From: Asterias rubens | Taxonomy: Eukaryota > Echinodermata > Asteroidea > Forcipulatida > Asteriidae | Assembly (NCBI RefSeq): GCF_902459465.1 | Contig: NC_047062.1 | Coordinates: 26,095,866 to 26,159,865, forward strand | Length of the DNA: 64,000 nucleotides | Reading direction: 5' to 3' | Part shown: piece after piece, positions 22,557-34,972 of the stretch | How positions within the stretch are numbered: the first letter of the stretch is position 1 | Layout: every line of letters starts with the position of its first letter | The notes under the pieces: generated by a model | Database searches by the model: none | What the model was told of the DNA's origin: nothing | Seen by the model: only the letters and a program-made list of their open reading frames with translations | Program-made: the position numbers and the translations under genes

Positions 22557-22946
22557 TTAAAGGCAGTGGACACTATTGGTAATTGTCAAAAACTAGCCTT
22601 CACAGTTGGTGTATCTCAACATATGCATAAAGTAACAAAACTGTGAAAATTTGAGCTCAATCGGTCATCGAACTTGCGAGATAATAATGAAAGAAAAAAA
22701 CACCCTTGTCAAACGAAGTTGTATGCGTTTAGATGGTTGATTTCGAGACCTCAAGTTCTAAATTAATTGAGGTCTCGAAATAAAATTCGAGGAAAATTAC
22801 TTCTTTCTCAAAAACTATGGCACTTCAGAGGGAGCCGTTTCTCACAATGGTTTATACCATCAACCTCTCCTCATTACTCGTCACCAAGAAAGGTTTTATG
22901 CTAATAATTATTTTGAGTAATTACCAATAGTGTCCACTGCCTTTAA
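22557..22946. mobile_element. MITE-A, complete reference copy
   Basis: 390 bp with perfect ends TTAAAGGCAGTGGACACTAT and its complement, bounded by TTAA on each side. Inside are the paired pieces gagacctcaagttc/gaggtctcgaaat forming a central stem. No coding capacity. Relatives in this window are at 2385, 5236, 49639, 54017, 57073 and 61329. Confidence 0.9.
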
Positions 22947-23272
22947 ACAACCCCTTTGAAATTCGTAGTTCTACTGAATTTTCAAAATGTTAACTAATGC
23001 TCAATATTTCTTGTTGCTTTGTAAACAATTTGCTTTGCTGTTCTTCAATTTCGCATACATTTTATAATAAAACCGTATATGCTTATTCTAAAAAAGAACG
23101 TGTTTTCGGAAAATTAGTTTGTTGTTGAAGTCCGGAGTCACCTTGTGATTGTGAACCGTTTTACTTTACATTTTACGATTTCGTCTGTGACAGGTGAGGA
23201 AAGTCCTTATGTTGTGGTTAAGTCATGCTTTCTGATTGTTTCTTTTTGGAATAAAAAGAAAACACAACTTGT

Positions 23273-24076
23273 TTAAGAGTCAGTTCAGGTAAATAATTGA
23301 CATACTTGCTCACGGTCAAAAAATGATTTTTTTTTTTTATACTTTGTGGGTGGAAGGGCCTTGGGGTGCAAGTAAACAAAATTGCATTTTCAATTCTATA
23401 TATAGCCCGTTGCCATGGTTACGGCTCATTTTGTTTTCTGACCATTTTAGGCCGATTTTGGGGTCTGAAAAACTGGTTTTTAGCTCATATTTACAACTCC
23501 ACCCCACCAAAATGCAAAATTATTTCAAAAAACCTTTTATATCACTACAAAGTATCATCCTTGGCCTTCCTTGAGAAAAAAAAGTATCAACAAATGGAAA
23601 GACCAATGTTGGCCCTAATCACAGCCGAAAAGAAAATTTTCTGAGACCCCTGGCAAGTTGACATTTTGGGGTCCAAAAATAGGGTAAAAATGTCGATTTT
23701 GCAAGTTCTAAAAACATACTGTAATGCATGATGCAAAAATAGCACAAGGGTGATATTTAAAGCAATAATTTTTTTTCTCAAGGAAGGCCAAGGATGATAA
23801 TTTGTAGTGATATAAAAGGTTTTTTGAAATAATTTTGCATTTTGGTGGGGTGGAGTTGTAAATATGAGCTAAAAACCAGTTTTTCAGACCCCAAAATCGG
23901 CCTAAAATGGCCAAAAAACAAAATGAGCCGTAACCATGGCAACGGGCTATATATAGAATTGAAAATGCAATTTTGTTTACTTGCACCCCAAGGCCCTTCC
24001 ACCCACTAAGTATAAAAAAAATTCATTTTTTGACCGTGAGCAACTATGTCATTTATTTACCTGAACTGACTGTTAA
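23273..24076. mobile_element. Fold-back element with ~300-bp inverted arms
   Basis: About 300-bp arms (about 23273-23580 and 23768-24076) are almost identical inverted copies. Outer ends read TTAA-GAGTCAGTTCAGG and TTAA-CAGTCAGTTCAGG, again with TTAA at both borders. The roughly 190-bp spacer is unrelated to the arms. The arms carry mirrored ORFs, but no known protein is encoded. It lies in the A-B intergenic region. Confidence 0.88.
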
Positions 24077-24559
24077 ATAGTCAGCAGTGCTATGAAATTA
24101 GGCTTGCATTTTATAGTTATCATTTTCTACATATTAACTATAGTTTAGAGTCTGTAATAATACTAAGATATACGTACAACTTTAAAGACCATCACCATGC
24201 AGACACCATCTCTGTTTGGTCTCCTGTGACATGCAACGAAAATAACCCCTATGGCATAGAGGGCCTGGTTATTCCACTCAAACCTATATCCTGAATTCGT
24301 ATTGGCCCAACTGCAATCTGATTGAGTTCTGTAACCAGATACACTCAATCATACTTTGCTTCTCTTGTCCTAATATATTGTATCCATTGTGTGCAAAGAT
24401 AGACATGCTTGATGAGATAATATGGTATTGTGTTCATAAGTAACTTGAGAGTTGAGAACAAAGGAAAAGGAGCGGTGAGTGGGACGCCCTCTTTCGTCTC
24501 ACAGGCCTCTCATTAGAAGAGAAATAATTTGGATGTGATTCTCATCCTTAATTGCTCCG

Positions 24560-24770
24560 GTGTTTTGCACATTAATTATTAGCACCTCCCGTCACTCTAC
24601 ACTGTTCCCTTACAGACCATGCTTAAGTCCGCCTCTTTACAAATCCCCATTCCCTTAATCGTACAGAACTGATGCCATTCATTCTGAACGGACAGACCCA
24701 CCGTGTACTCCAGACAGACGATTATCCTTGAAGTACAGTATACCCCCACTACAAAGAAATGAGTAGCCTC
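24560..24770 (-). other. Conserved segment downstream of gene B
   Basis: Counterpart of 2850-3075. One frame reads L-S-V-Q-N-E-W-H-Q-F-C-T-I-K-G-M-G-I-C then C-K-G-T-V and a stop. It follows an acceptor-like cattttctttgtag-type sequence on the minus strand. It is a possible extra 3' exon; function unknown. Confidence 0.35.
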
Positions 24771-24980
24771 CTATGTTTACTGATTATACCGATAAATATT
24801 ATTCACGGTACACGTTTGATTAATGATTGTAATCGTGTAATAATAACAATTCTTGATTATAAGAAGCAATTAATATCTCCGTTTGATTGTTACATTTATC
24901 CTTACGAATAAAATGAAACGTCAATGCACAGGTCCTAACACTTGATACCAAAGTTAGGCAGACCATGACGTGTGTGATGT

Positions 24981-25030
24981 TTAACTTTGAAACACCACTG
25001 CCATTGGCGTTCCAGGCTCCTTCACGGTTT
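24981..25030 (-). CDS. Gene B exon 8, frame-shifted tail
   Basis: It uses the acceptor homologous to gene A exon 8 (tgtatag). It has GTGAAGGAGCC where A has GTGAATGGAGCC, which shifts the frame so that translation ends in F-Q-S then TAA. Downstream sequence down to about 24800 still aligns with A exon 8 in mixed frames (K-V-K-H-H-T-R-H-G-L-P-N-F-G-I-K-C then a stop). Confidence 0.45.
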
Positions 25031-28000
25031 CTATACAATGAAGAAAATAGACAAGTGAATATAATGACAAATATTACCAGGTGTGGACTTCAATGTCTAA
25101 TCGGTATTGATATTCCTAGGCGGAATATTTCGTTGTTCAAAATGTCAAATTCAAGGCCATTGAATATACAGACCCATTGTTCTTACAGTGATGTCATCAG
25201 ATTTGTTCGATGTTGACACATTTTACCCCGGAAGCCAACGAACACAATGGCATTTTACACAATGAGGTGGAGGCTTGTCATTTTCAACACTCACAATAAT
25301 GAGGACTTTATCTTTCGGAAATTGAGTACACAGCAACTTATATTTCCACATCTCCATCGCTTTGATTTGAGTTTTTATTGATATACATTGTGGCTAGAAT
25401 TATTCGAAAATGATTTCAAGGTTAAGAAATAATTGAATTTAAAGCAACATGTCTAAATGTTTTGTCACTGGTTCAGCGTGCAGTAGACACGGACTGAGTT
25501 GGGGGGGGGGTTTATGATTGATATCTGCAGGCTCTCAGCAGAAGAAAACTTATTTTCAAGAGGAGTTAACAGTACGTCTCTGATTAGTTTAAACAACGCG
25601 TTTTCATTGTTATGTGTTGTCCATAATAAAACATAATATAATTACCTTAACATTTACTGCAAAGATTCCTGCAAAAAGTAAACCGATTCTCGCCAACCTG
25701 TGATGTGAAAATCATTCCCGTAGGCAAAAACCAAAATGAGTAACATGTTATTGCAACTAGATAGTTTCAGTAACGTGACAAAATAGTGTTTCGAAAAAGT
25801 AAAACCGGTTATTTCGAGGGTGTGAGCAACAATTGAAGATTGAAGATGTAATGCTCACAGACATGCACGTTGTGGAAATCTTCCTTTGAAATTTTACTTC
25901 ATGTGTGTAGACTGTTGAGTCACACAAAGTGCAGAGGTTTGTGGATGGCCACGTCTTTATATGCAGACATCTGCAGCACTAAACTGACTTTTTAAACGAC
26001 ATATTAATGTACGTTAAAAACTGTGTTGTCATGTAGTTCAAATAATTGACTCGAAACCTCGTACAATTCTTTACACCCTAACAACACACAGGTCACTGGC
26101 AGAATCCAAGTCATAATCCCAGTATTTTTATATCAATTACTGGATTGGCTTGACACAGAACTGGATCGGGCCTCTGGGACCAAGTATCCAGGTAAATTCT
26201 GGAAACGGGAATTTTCCAGAGTAAAGTATCGCCATTCACGGTTAAATTAAATCTTAGGGTAAAATACCACCTTTTTGGTAGAAATATGTCATAACAGGTC
26301 AATTCTCGTCACATATATGCAAATACGGTTAGCGGCGATATGAAAGGGAAATCGCACAGTTAGCACGAAATCAGCTGCCGAGCAGCTCTATTTAATTGGG
26401 CCCTGAAGTCAGAGTTGCAGCATGGTGAACACATTTTTCTTGAGGATTTCTCAGAGAGTTTTATGCATTTTAAGATTTGTTGTTCAAGATTCATCACAGG
26501 GGGTTAAAGCAAGACTGCATAAGTTTGTGATCTACTGAAGAAAGGTAGACAGCTTTTCCATCTCAACCTTGATGTAATCTCTAACTGGGATCACTAATAA
26601 TCACAGTGGTGCACCCGAAAGGGGGGGGGTGGGTCTAGGGCATTGATCCCAGCCCCTCCAAGGTCTTCAATTTGTTTGTTTGATTTATTTGTTTTGATTT
26701 TTTTTTGTTTTACAATCTTCGAAAGAAATGTTTGGGGAAAATATGGCCCATCCCCCAAAATAATAAATCCTGGGTGCGTCACTGCTGATAATTTAAATTC
26801 TGGTTCTGGTTAAACCACACCAGCCCTCAACAAGATAAAAATAGCAAACCATTTCAGTAACTTTAGAAACAGAAGAGTGAGTTTTGTTGGTGGATTTATT
26901 ATGTAAAGTATATAAATGTACTAATTTGTAACCTAACACCTGTACAAAAATAGTCATAAAAATGTAAATTTTGAAGAGCCCAACTGTTTCTTAGTGGATT
27001 CTGATAGAGGAAGACATGCTCTATCAAGCGATTTTTATTTCGTTGATTTTTGGAATGATACATTATTTCAAAAACTAGGTCAAAGGTCACGATAACAAAT
27101 TAACTATCACAGTGGCCAACATTTCAGATAATTTATTTTTGACAAAATAATTGATTTGAGCATGCAATTCTCATCATTTTGATATCAAAGTTGCATAATA
27201 TGCGATAAAAATTGACATGGTTATGACATATTTTTACCAAAAAGGTGGTATTTTTCCCTAAATGTATCAGATTTTAATGGTTTCTGCCCTGACCACATGG
27301 TAAGTCCGATCGGGATAAAAAAAGGTGTGCATTCATTGCTCATAATGACCTTTAATCATATACGGATTGTTATAACGCCTTATTGCAAGGACCATGGTAA
27401 AAGAACAAGCTGTGTTGAATTAGAGTCTAACGTGGGGGAGTAGTTTGTAGTGGTGTTATTTTTTTATATTGACTTGGTTAACAAATAACTGGCTTTTAAG
27501 TGCGCCACCAAGAGTTTGCAAAGGAGAGGTAAATGTGTAAAGACCGTTCAAGTCCCCGGCAAAACAAAACAAAGTCTTTTATTTTTAACCTTTGATTTTT
27601 TTATCTGAACACAATCGGCAAACAAAGTATTAGTAAAATTGTTACTACGTCAGTTCCATTATTAAAGTTAACACAAGATAATTTCACAGTCTAGTGTGAG
27701 CAGGGAAGTCCATAATATTTCGCTAGGCTCCTTACGAAAAAGGTCGTGCTACTACACTTGCTTCCCACATGTAATTTGAAATATATTAGAATGATGATGG
27801 CTCCGGTTTGCAAAGGGTTTTTGATAAGTACCATTTGGCTACATCCGTAATTACCTTTATAACAGGTTACTCCGGCAGTTTCTGTGTTTCTGCACTTTGG
27901 TTTTTTCCAGCAATGTGATGGACACTCTGTGATTTTGGCCTCGGAACCGTCACACGCAACCCGATCCATTAAGTTGGGACCACTCCCTTGACCGAAGAAA

Positions 28001-31000
28001 GCATCCGACTTTGCCTGCCTGGCACCAGGGTAACCCAGCTGTCTGCAGACGACCCCAGCATCAGTCAAGTCCCACTCATTGTCGCAGATGGCGCCCCATG
28101 TACCATTCACATTGACCTCAACCCTTCCACTTCCCCTGGTTGGTCCGTCCACAAGCCTTACAGTGTCTTGTTAAGATAGGGAAGAGTGAATAGAAACAAT
28201 GTAGCCGAGTCGAAATGGAAAGAGGGGTAGACAATTTTACCACGATCAGTTTTAAGCTTGACATTTTCTGCATTAAAACCACTAAAAAATAATAAAGAGT
28301 AAACTCAACCGGATTGTGCTCACGTATATAAACAACCATAGTTTGTATAGCGAAGCGGGCACCTTAGTAGGCGTAGGTTTGTTTGTATATAAACAACCAG
28401 AGTTTTTACAGCGAAGCGGGCAATTTAGTAGGCGTAGGTTTGTTTGTTTATAGACAACCAGAGTTTGTATAGCGAAGCGGGCAACTTAGTAGGCGTAGGT
28501 TTGTTTGTATATAGACAACCGGAGTTTGTATAGCGAAGCGGGCAACTTAGTAGGCGTAGGTTTGTTTGTATATAAACAACCAGAGTTTGTAAAGCGAAGC
28601 GGGCAACTTAGTAGGCGTAGGTTTGTTTGTATATAAACAACCAGAGTTTATATAGCGAAGCGGGCAACTTAGTAGGCGTAGGTTTGTTTGTATATAGACA
28701 ACCATAGTTGGTATAGCGAAGCGGGCAACTTAGTAGGCGTAGGTTTGTTTGTATATAGACAACCAGAGTTTGTATAGCGAAGCGGGCAACTTAGTAGGCG
28801 TAGGTTTGTTTGTATATAGACAACCGGAGTTTGTATAGCGAAGCGGGCAACTTAGTAGGCGTAGGTTTGTTTGTATATAAACAACCAGAGTTTGTAAAGC
28901 GAAGCGGGCAACTTAGTAGGCGTAGGTTTGTTTGTATATAGACAACCGGAGTTTGTATAGCGAAGCGGGCAACTTAGTAGGCGTAGGTTTGTTTGTATAT
29001 AAACAACCAGAGTTTGTAAAGCGAAGCGGGCAACTTAGTAGGCGTAGGTTGATTTGTATATAGACAACCAGAGTTTGTATAGCGAAGCGGGCAACTTAGT
29101 AGGCGTAGGTGTGTTTGTATATAGACAACCGGAGTTTGTATAGCGAAGCGGGCAACTTAGTAGGCGTAGGTTTGTTTGTATATAAACAACCAGAGTTTGT
29201 AAAGCGAAGCGGGCAACTTAGTAGGCGTAGGTTTGTTTGTATATAGACAACCAGAGTTTGTATAGCGAAGCGGGCAACTTAGTAGGCGTAGGTTTGTTTG
29301 TATATAGACAACCATAGTTGGTATAGCGAAGCGGGCAACTTAGTAGGCGTAGGTTTGTTTGTATATAGACAACCATAGTTGGTATAGCGAAGCGGGCAAC
29401 TTAGTAGGCGTAGGTTTGTTTGTATATAGACAACCAGAGTTTGTATAGCGAAGCGGGCAACTTAGTAGGCGTAGGTTTGTTTGTATATAGACAACCGGAG
29501 TTTGTATAGCGAAGCGGGCAACTTAGTAGGCGTAGGTTTGTTTGTATATAAACAACCAGAGTTTGTAAAGCGAAGCGGGCAACTTAGTAGGCGTAGGTTT
29601 GTTTGTATATAGACAACCAGAGTTTGTTTAGCGAAGCGGGCAACTTAGTAGGCGTAGGTTTGTTTGTATATAGACAACCATAGTTGGTATAGCGAAGCGG
29701 GCAACTTAGTAGGCGTAGGTTTGTTTGTATATAGACAACCATAGTTGGTATAGCGAAGCGGGCAACTTAGTAGGCGTAGGTTTGTTTGTATATAGAATTG
29801 GAAGAAAATAAGAGACGTATTTTGTGAGAAAGATTATTGACAACTCATCCTTCGAGTTATCAATCGATGCGGTTATTACCTTAAATAATGAAGATATCGA
29901 TTTGAGAAATTGAATCATGAAGTTAAAAAAAAATAGGTTTAGTTTCAAACGTCGAAGGCTTTCTGATAATCTTCACAAAAAAAAGCCACAAGACCATCGA
30001 CCCACATCGACTTACTTGGTTTGCAGACTACTCCAGCAGTGCTGGTGCATGGATCGTTTTCCCTGCAAAGAAATGGGCACCAGGAAAGATATGGCTCCGT
30101 CCCTTTACAAGCAACTCGATCCATTACAATAGGAAGTTCTGTCGCTCCGTAAAATGATCCAATCTTTGCCTCACTTGCCTCTAGGAAACCAAGCTGCCAG
30201 CATACAGTAGTCGCATCTTGTATGTCCCAGTTTGTATCACATACCGCACCCCAAGCACCGTCATGGTAAATCTCGACTCGACCTCTAAGTGCGTCATCAC
30301 CTCCAGCTAGCCGGATGATACCATCTTCAATAAAACAATACAATGTTTGTATCACACCTAAAAAGTATGTTTTGCCCTATCTTGATAAAAAAAACACATT
30401 TTAAGGGGGATGAAATAGCTTAAACTAAATTAGATTGGTTTAAAAAAGTTGGTTTTGACAGCAGCCTAAATGAGTCCAGTGTAGTTGAGGCATGGATGTG
30501 GACGGGAAGGTTATTTCATCAGAGAGTGGGTGTGACAATTGATGAGGAGGCGCATTTTCTGTAGCTAGTGCGGGGGATATGACCAGAGTTGAATTCCAGG
30601 TGGGCAGTAAATGATGATCGGAGAACACGAGACGTAGGTTGCTTCATGTGAATAAGTCATTCTGAGATACATTTAGGGGCCAGACCATGTTTAACTTTGT
30701 ATGCAAAAGTAAGAACTTAAAATCGGATCCTTTTAGACACCAAGGAGCCAGTGTAAGGAGCGCAGAAGGGGAGTGATGTGATCTGATTTCTGTGATCTGA
30801 TGTGATGTGATCTGTGCGAGACACTGAGTTCTGTATTAATGGAGGGGAGCAATGTTGGATTGATGTAGAGACTGTTGCAGTGATCGAGGTAAAACAAAGT
30901 AGTGAAAGCATGAACCAGTCGTTCAGTGGTACTTTGTTCTAAGTAGCGTCTAAGCTTTCCGATCTTGTGGATTCCAACAGGCAGCGGAACGACATGTGTT

Positions 31001-34000
31001 CTTGGTGAGTTTGTGTAGGGTTAAATGGTGATCAAGGGTGACTCCGAGATCTCTAACGGTCTAAATTGTTTGATATTTTTTATATTAGCATGGATTACAT
31101 ATACAAAATATGCTTTGAACTTATAACAGCTTATAACCGTTAACTTCATGTAAGATCCAGAAAATGTTATTCTTGAGCGTCAAGAAATGTCTATAGTGAT
31201 GTGTTTTATAAGAATTACTAATTTGACATGTTTATATAGCATAATGCCGAGTTTTAACGTTACCTCGGCATCCAAGAACTTCAAATGCAAAGTAAGGATA
31301 AGAATTAGTCCAAGTCAGTGTCATTATTCGAAGGAATCTGGTCCTCAATATCTCAGGGAAGGTGACAGTTACTCGTTCACCATCAGCGACATTCCCGTTA
31401 AACTAAAAGAGAAAAACAGTAATTTTTCGTTTGAAGGTTAATTTGTAATAAATAATATATTGATATTATAGTACCCAGTGACACCCATGGCGCTTCAACA
31501 TTCCCCATCACTTGCCCATGTCAGCTCCCTTGGGATTGTATAGCCTGTGCTGCCACATAGCGCACCAAGCTAAATCGATCCCTGCCCTTATCATGGTATC
31601 CGTTTACCCGTTGAAGAGAGAATCAATTAAATAAGAGTGTCTTGAGCAAGTAAACAAGTGTTAACTTTGATCTTACCATTAACAGGGTTATTTTACGTGC
31701 AGGCGTTTTTGTTGAATATTATTATTATAATAAAAATTGTACAATATTTAACAATTGTGTCAATTTGGCTAAAACAAACATTGTATGATAGTAAACAAAA
31801 CAAAAAACAAAAACATCATACAAACACGTTTTTGGAAACGTTATTGATGTTATAATTGATGTTAAATTTGCATCGGGGATAAAGGGGGAAACAAATATAT
31901 ATATATATTATTGTTGTTGTTGAAAATAAATATTAAAAAATGTAGACAATCCATGTAGACCGGTCTCCAGTCCAGAGAATTGATATTTGTATAAATCCAA
32001 TTATTATGTCTAATTGCCCAGTCCCTCGGAAAAGAGATATCTGTATAAACCAAACCCTCCGAACCAGTCAACACTCGCAAATTACAAAGGTACCTAAATC
32101 AAACACTAGCGTCGCTAATCAAGACTAGGGAGCTCCTAGATACAAGAGATGGTATCTGACCTGTACGGTTTCTCCGTCTGCATTCTCCAAGTCATGCCAG
32201 CTTTCAGATTCTCCCGTTGAACTGTACTTAACGCTGAAGGTTTCCATGTAGTATGATGAATGACCCTGTACAATCAGTCCAGTAACGACTGGGCCTGGTA
32301 GTCCAAGATCAACTTGAATCCAAGAGTCTGCTGCATCCTCTGCAGTTGGTATCCATTTGGTATAGCTGCTTCCTGTGTATAAAAACAAACGTCACTGATG
32401 AATGCTATTCTTTAGCAGAACTTAGAATCAATCCCTTATCCATTCCAATAAATTGTTATTTTCAAAGTTGATCATCACTTCCTACAAATGGTATATTTCG
32501 ATTATTTCGTCGCAAACATATAGGGGTTATAATTAATGAAACACTTCCCTGAGGCCACTTCCATTATTACCTAGTAGTTTAATTGCTATAATATGGACTC
32601 CATGGTCAGTGTGCTTCTTTTTGTGCTATATTTTTTCACGTTTAGCAAATGCTCCTCTGGGTTCGTCACGTCTTTCAGATACCTTCTTCGACTTCCAACT
32701 AGCTGGACAAATTGTTGGGACGGCGTCGTGTTTAAGAATGGCTCTTCTCGTCATGTCAAATGAGTGGTGTATCCCGGATTCGAAGCACGACGGCTCGAAG
32801 TGTTTCGCTGCATAGCGCTGAAAAAGACGTCGGACCGGACCACTTTGCTCTAATTAATCTGACTTTCGCAGCCCACAACCGCCTATACTTGGGATCTGCA
32901 GGAAACAGATGAAGACTGACCCCATCTTTAGTTGTTTTGCTGCATCCAGCAGCAATACACCTGGTCGGCATTGCCGGAAAAATGCCAGAAAAAAACCTTT
33001 TTCGCAGCGTACAAACTCACGTCTTAGAATTACATGTACTTTTGCACGTGTTTTTATCTACGCATCGAGGGGGCCTACGTCACAAAAGGGGTAGGCGGAG
33101 TCAACCCCCCAGCACTTAATTAATTTTTTTTACATATAAATCATGACAAACAATTGCTTACAAAATTGTTTTATTGTTAATAAACATATACTCTTATGTT
33201 TAAAAGAAAAGAAATCCTATTTCCAGGTGCCTCTAAATAAGCTTTTTGTATTCCTTTTAATTTGAATGTACATTGTTTTGTGTTTCAGCCAGTAGGCTGC
33301 ATGCAATAAGCAGTTTTTTAATTAAAACCACAATTTTTATAATAATAATAATAATAATTGTATGTCTAGACACTCTTCCTTAGTTCGTAGCAAACACAAA
33401 AAACTCACAAAAATTTCTGACACAAAGATACATAAGGACTGCTATCCATGGAACCATCAACTTGAACCAGGAGGGATAAAGTGAGTAGATAAGACTAGTA
33501 TGTGGATCAGGTCAGCAAGTTCTGCCTGCAGTTAAACGGAAATGGAGTATGACTTGCCTTCATTGAGTCGAGCTTGTGGAGGTAAATATGTCGCCGAATG
33601 AGATGATGATGCAGTAATACTCCCATCAGGGATCGCCCCACTCTCCATTCCCAACGGTCCAATGGTACATGCTGGTCCTGAAATAAGTCAATAAAACAAT
33701 CATTTCATCAAATCTAAAATCAAGATCTTCTGTTTCCAATTATGATACAGTATGGAGGATGAACATAAATAAAACTGCAGCTTTGTAGTAAAGTTGATGG
33801 TTGTCATTTGTGCTCATAACAGGCTTGAATGTTTTGTGCTCAAGCAGGGTATAGTACACAGTCCACTAAAGTCGCAATTGGGGCTGACTACTTTACAAGC
33901 AATTCAATTAAATGGTGTTTACTGACAATTTATTAAATTTTTAATCCCGTTTAATAATTATTTAGTTTAAACTTATAAGATAAACACCAGTTTTGCAAGA

Positions 34001-34924
34001 AGGGAGGTATATTTAGACTGCATTTTAATGTTCACCGTCTGAATATGATCCCGGGGTTTCCTGGTTGCTGATTGGATGGGCCAGACAAAGTCCTGCAACA
34101 AGAAACAAAAATAGATTTTCACTTCCATGTTTATAAAAATATTTGAGATTGTGTGTAAAACCCTGCAGCGTGGGCCGGTGTCAGCACATAGTGACATATT
34201 TTAATATTCCATTGCCTTAAAAACCACATCGTATACATTGTCAGCTCATTATGCCACGATATCCTAAGTTGGACCATGCCACGTGTCCTAGAGGGGATGT
34301 CAATCAACAAGGGGGTTAGTCAGCTAAGGAAAGGAGGGGACGGGACAAAACTCTGCCAGCATACTTTGTGTAAATGGTATGCCAGATGAAACCGACTTGA
34401 GCTTATTTAACCAAGGCCATTCATGTAAATCAACGGTTTAAAGTGGGTTTAAGTGTTTGTTTGTTTGTTTGTTTGTTTGTTTGTTTGTTTGTTTGTTTGT
34501 TTGTTTGTTTGTTTGTTTGTTTGTTTGTTTGTTTGTTTGTTTGTTTGTTTGTTTGTTTGTTTGTTTGTTTGTTTGTTTGTTTGTTTGTTTGTTTGTTTGT
34601 TTGTTTGTTTGTTTGTTTGTTTGTTTGTTTGTTTGTTTGTTTGTTTGTTTGTTTGTTTGTTTGTTTGTTCGTTCGTCTGTGCTGCTGTAAATGGGGGTAT
34701 CAACCCCTCGGTAAAGTGAACGCTCAGTTTTGTTCAAAAAGTGTAAAAGGGGGGCATTTCATACATTGCACATAATCATATGCACCCTCTATGCATTATT
34801 TACTTATTTGTATAAGTATTTATTTCTATCAATGATTATTTGTTTATTTGTTTATTTATTTATTTATTTTTGATAGTTAGTTTTTTAATTATTTATTTAT
34901 TTATTCATTTGTTTATTTACTTAG

Positions 34925-34972
<48 letters not shown>

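Noticed and set aside
23323-23986. Mirrored ORFs in the fold-back arms as duplicated genes
   Set aside because: They are the same non-coding inverted arm read twice; no motif and no splice signals.
28322-29793. CRISPR-like array
   Set aside because: The 61-bp units are contiguous and nearly identical with no unique spacers, and the host is a eukaryote. It is a satellite.
34438-34775. Long ORFs in several frames (Thr-Asn-Lys-Gln and Val-Cys-Leu-Phe repeats)
   Set aside because: They are translations of the (GTTT)n microsatellite with no coding context.
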